Assembly (NCBI GenBank): GCA_003283685.1
Contig: QBWD01000032.1
Span: 1-6,710 of the forward strand
Direction of reading: 5' to 3'
Origin: Prochlorococcus sp. AG-315-D17
GTDB taxonomy: Bacteria; Cyanobacteriota; Cyanobacteriia; PCC-6307; Cyanobiaceae
Length of the DNA stretch: 6,710 bases
The notes beneath the pieces were generated by a model, which worked only from the letters and a program-made list of their open reading frames with translations, did not search any database and was not told where the DNA came from. Position 1 is the stretch's first letter. Each line of letters begins with the position of its first letter. A program made the position numbers and the translations under genes. Shown here one piece after another: positions 6,596-6,710 of this stretch.

Positions 6596-6710
6596 ATGAG
6601 TGTTTCAAAATTAAAAGTAACAACGAATCCTGCCCCCAAAAGCAGAATTGCTGTAGAAATAGAAGTTCCTGCAGATAGATGCAAAAACAGTTATGCAGAA
6701 GCCTTAAATA
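6596..6710 (+). CDS. tig: Trigger factor, N-terminal fragment (first 38 codons)
   Basis: Trigger factor is the ribosome-associated chaperone and peptidyl-prolyl isomerase that meets nascent chains at the exit tunnel. Only the start of the ribosome-binding domain is in the window: MSVSKLKVTTNPAPKSRIAV followed by EIEVPADRCKNSYAEALN. The pattern of a first strand, then a P-x-SR-x-x-x-E-x-EVPA-x-RC turn, then a helix beginning SYAEAL is typical of cyanobacterial Tig. The ribosome-contact GFRxGxxP signature would lie just past the edge. The ATG at 6596 is the first in frame with this similarity and has no clear Shine-Dalgarno. It is divergent from asd. In many bacteria tig is followed by clpP and clpX, which I would expect to the right. 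The call rests on a short fragment plus context. Confidence 0.85.
   Translation, partial: MSVSKLKVTTNPAPKSRIAVEIEVPADRCKNSYAEALN

Overview
The window reads as ordinary core-genome sequence from an AT-rich picocyanobacterium, most likely Prochlorococcus. The genus call rests on the AT-rich composition, very short intergenic gaps, a Ycf23/DUF561 gene (a family of cyanobacteria and algal plastids), and the gene order uvrB - ycf23 - tilS - rnj - dapA - asd - tig. I recall that order as typical of the marine picocyanobacteria. The strain cannot be named from the sequence alone.

Layout from left to right. (1) 1-493, minus: 5' part of uvrB, cut by the window edge. (2) 585-1364, minus: ycf23, a TIM-barrel protein of unknown function, in the same direction as and upstream of uvrB. 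(3) 1365-1449: an 85-bp divergent intergenic region. (4) 1450-2478, plus: tilS, tRNA-Ile lysidine synthetase. (5) 2479-4431, minus: rnj, ribonuclease J, whose stop codon directly abuts the tilS stop codon. (6) 4500-5408, minus: dapA. (7) 5405-6436, minus: asd, which overlaps dapA by 4 bp and appears to start with TTG. (8) 6437-6595: a 159-bp divergent intergenic region. (9) 6596-6710, plus: 5' end of tig, trigger factor, cut by the window edge.

How the genes work together. asd and dapA perform consecutive steps from aspartyl phosphate to the dihydrodipicolinate branch (lysine and the diaminopimelate of peptidoglycan), and the 4-bp overlap implies translational coupling. rnj follows 68 bp downstream on the same strand and is probably co-transcribed. 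An asd-dapA-rnj order also exists in Bacillus subtilis (asd-dapG-dapA-rnjB, from memory), so the linkage may be old. uvrB (nucleotide excision repair), tilS (decoding of AUA codons) and tig (nascent-chain folding) are housekeeping genes without an obvious functional link to the lysine genes.

I found no mobile element, CRISPR array, tRNA, rRNA or defence gene, and no convincing undescribed system. The points most worth a second look are the arginine-rich tail of RNase J, which resembles the PNPase-recruiting peptide of cyanobacterial RNase E; the plant-like residues in the lysine allosteric site of DapA; the TTG start of asd; and the zero-gap convergent tilS/rnj junction.
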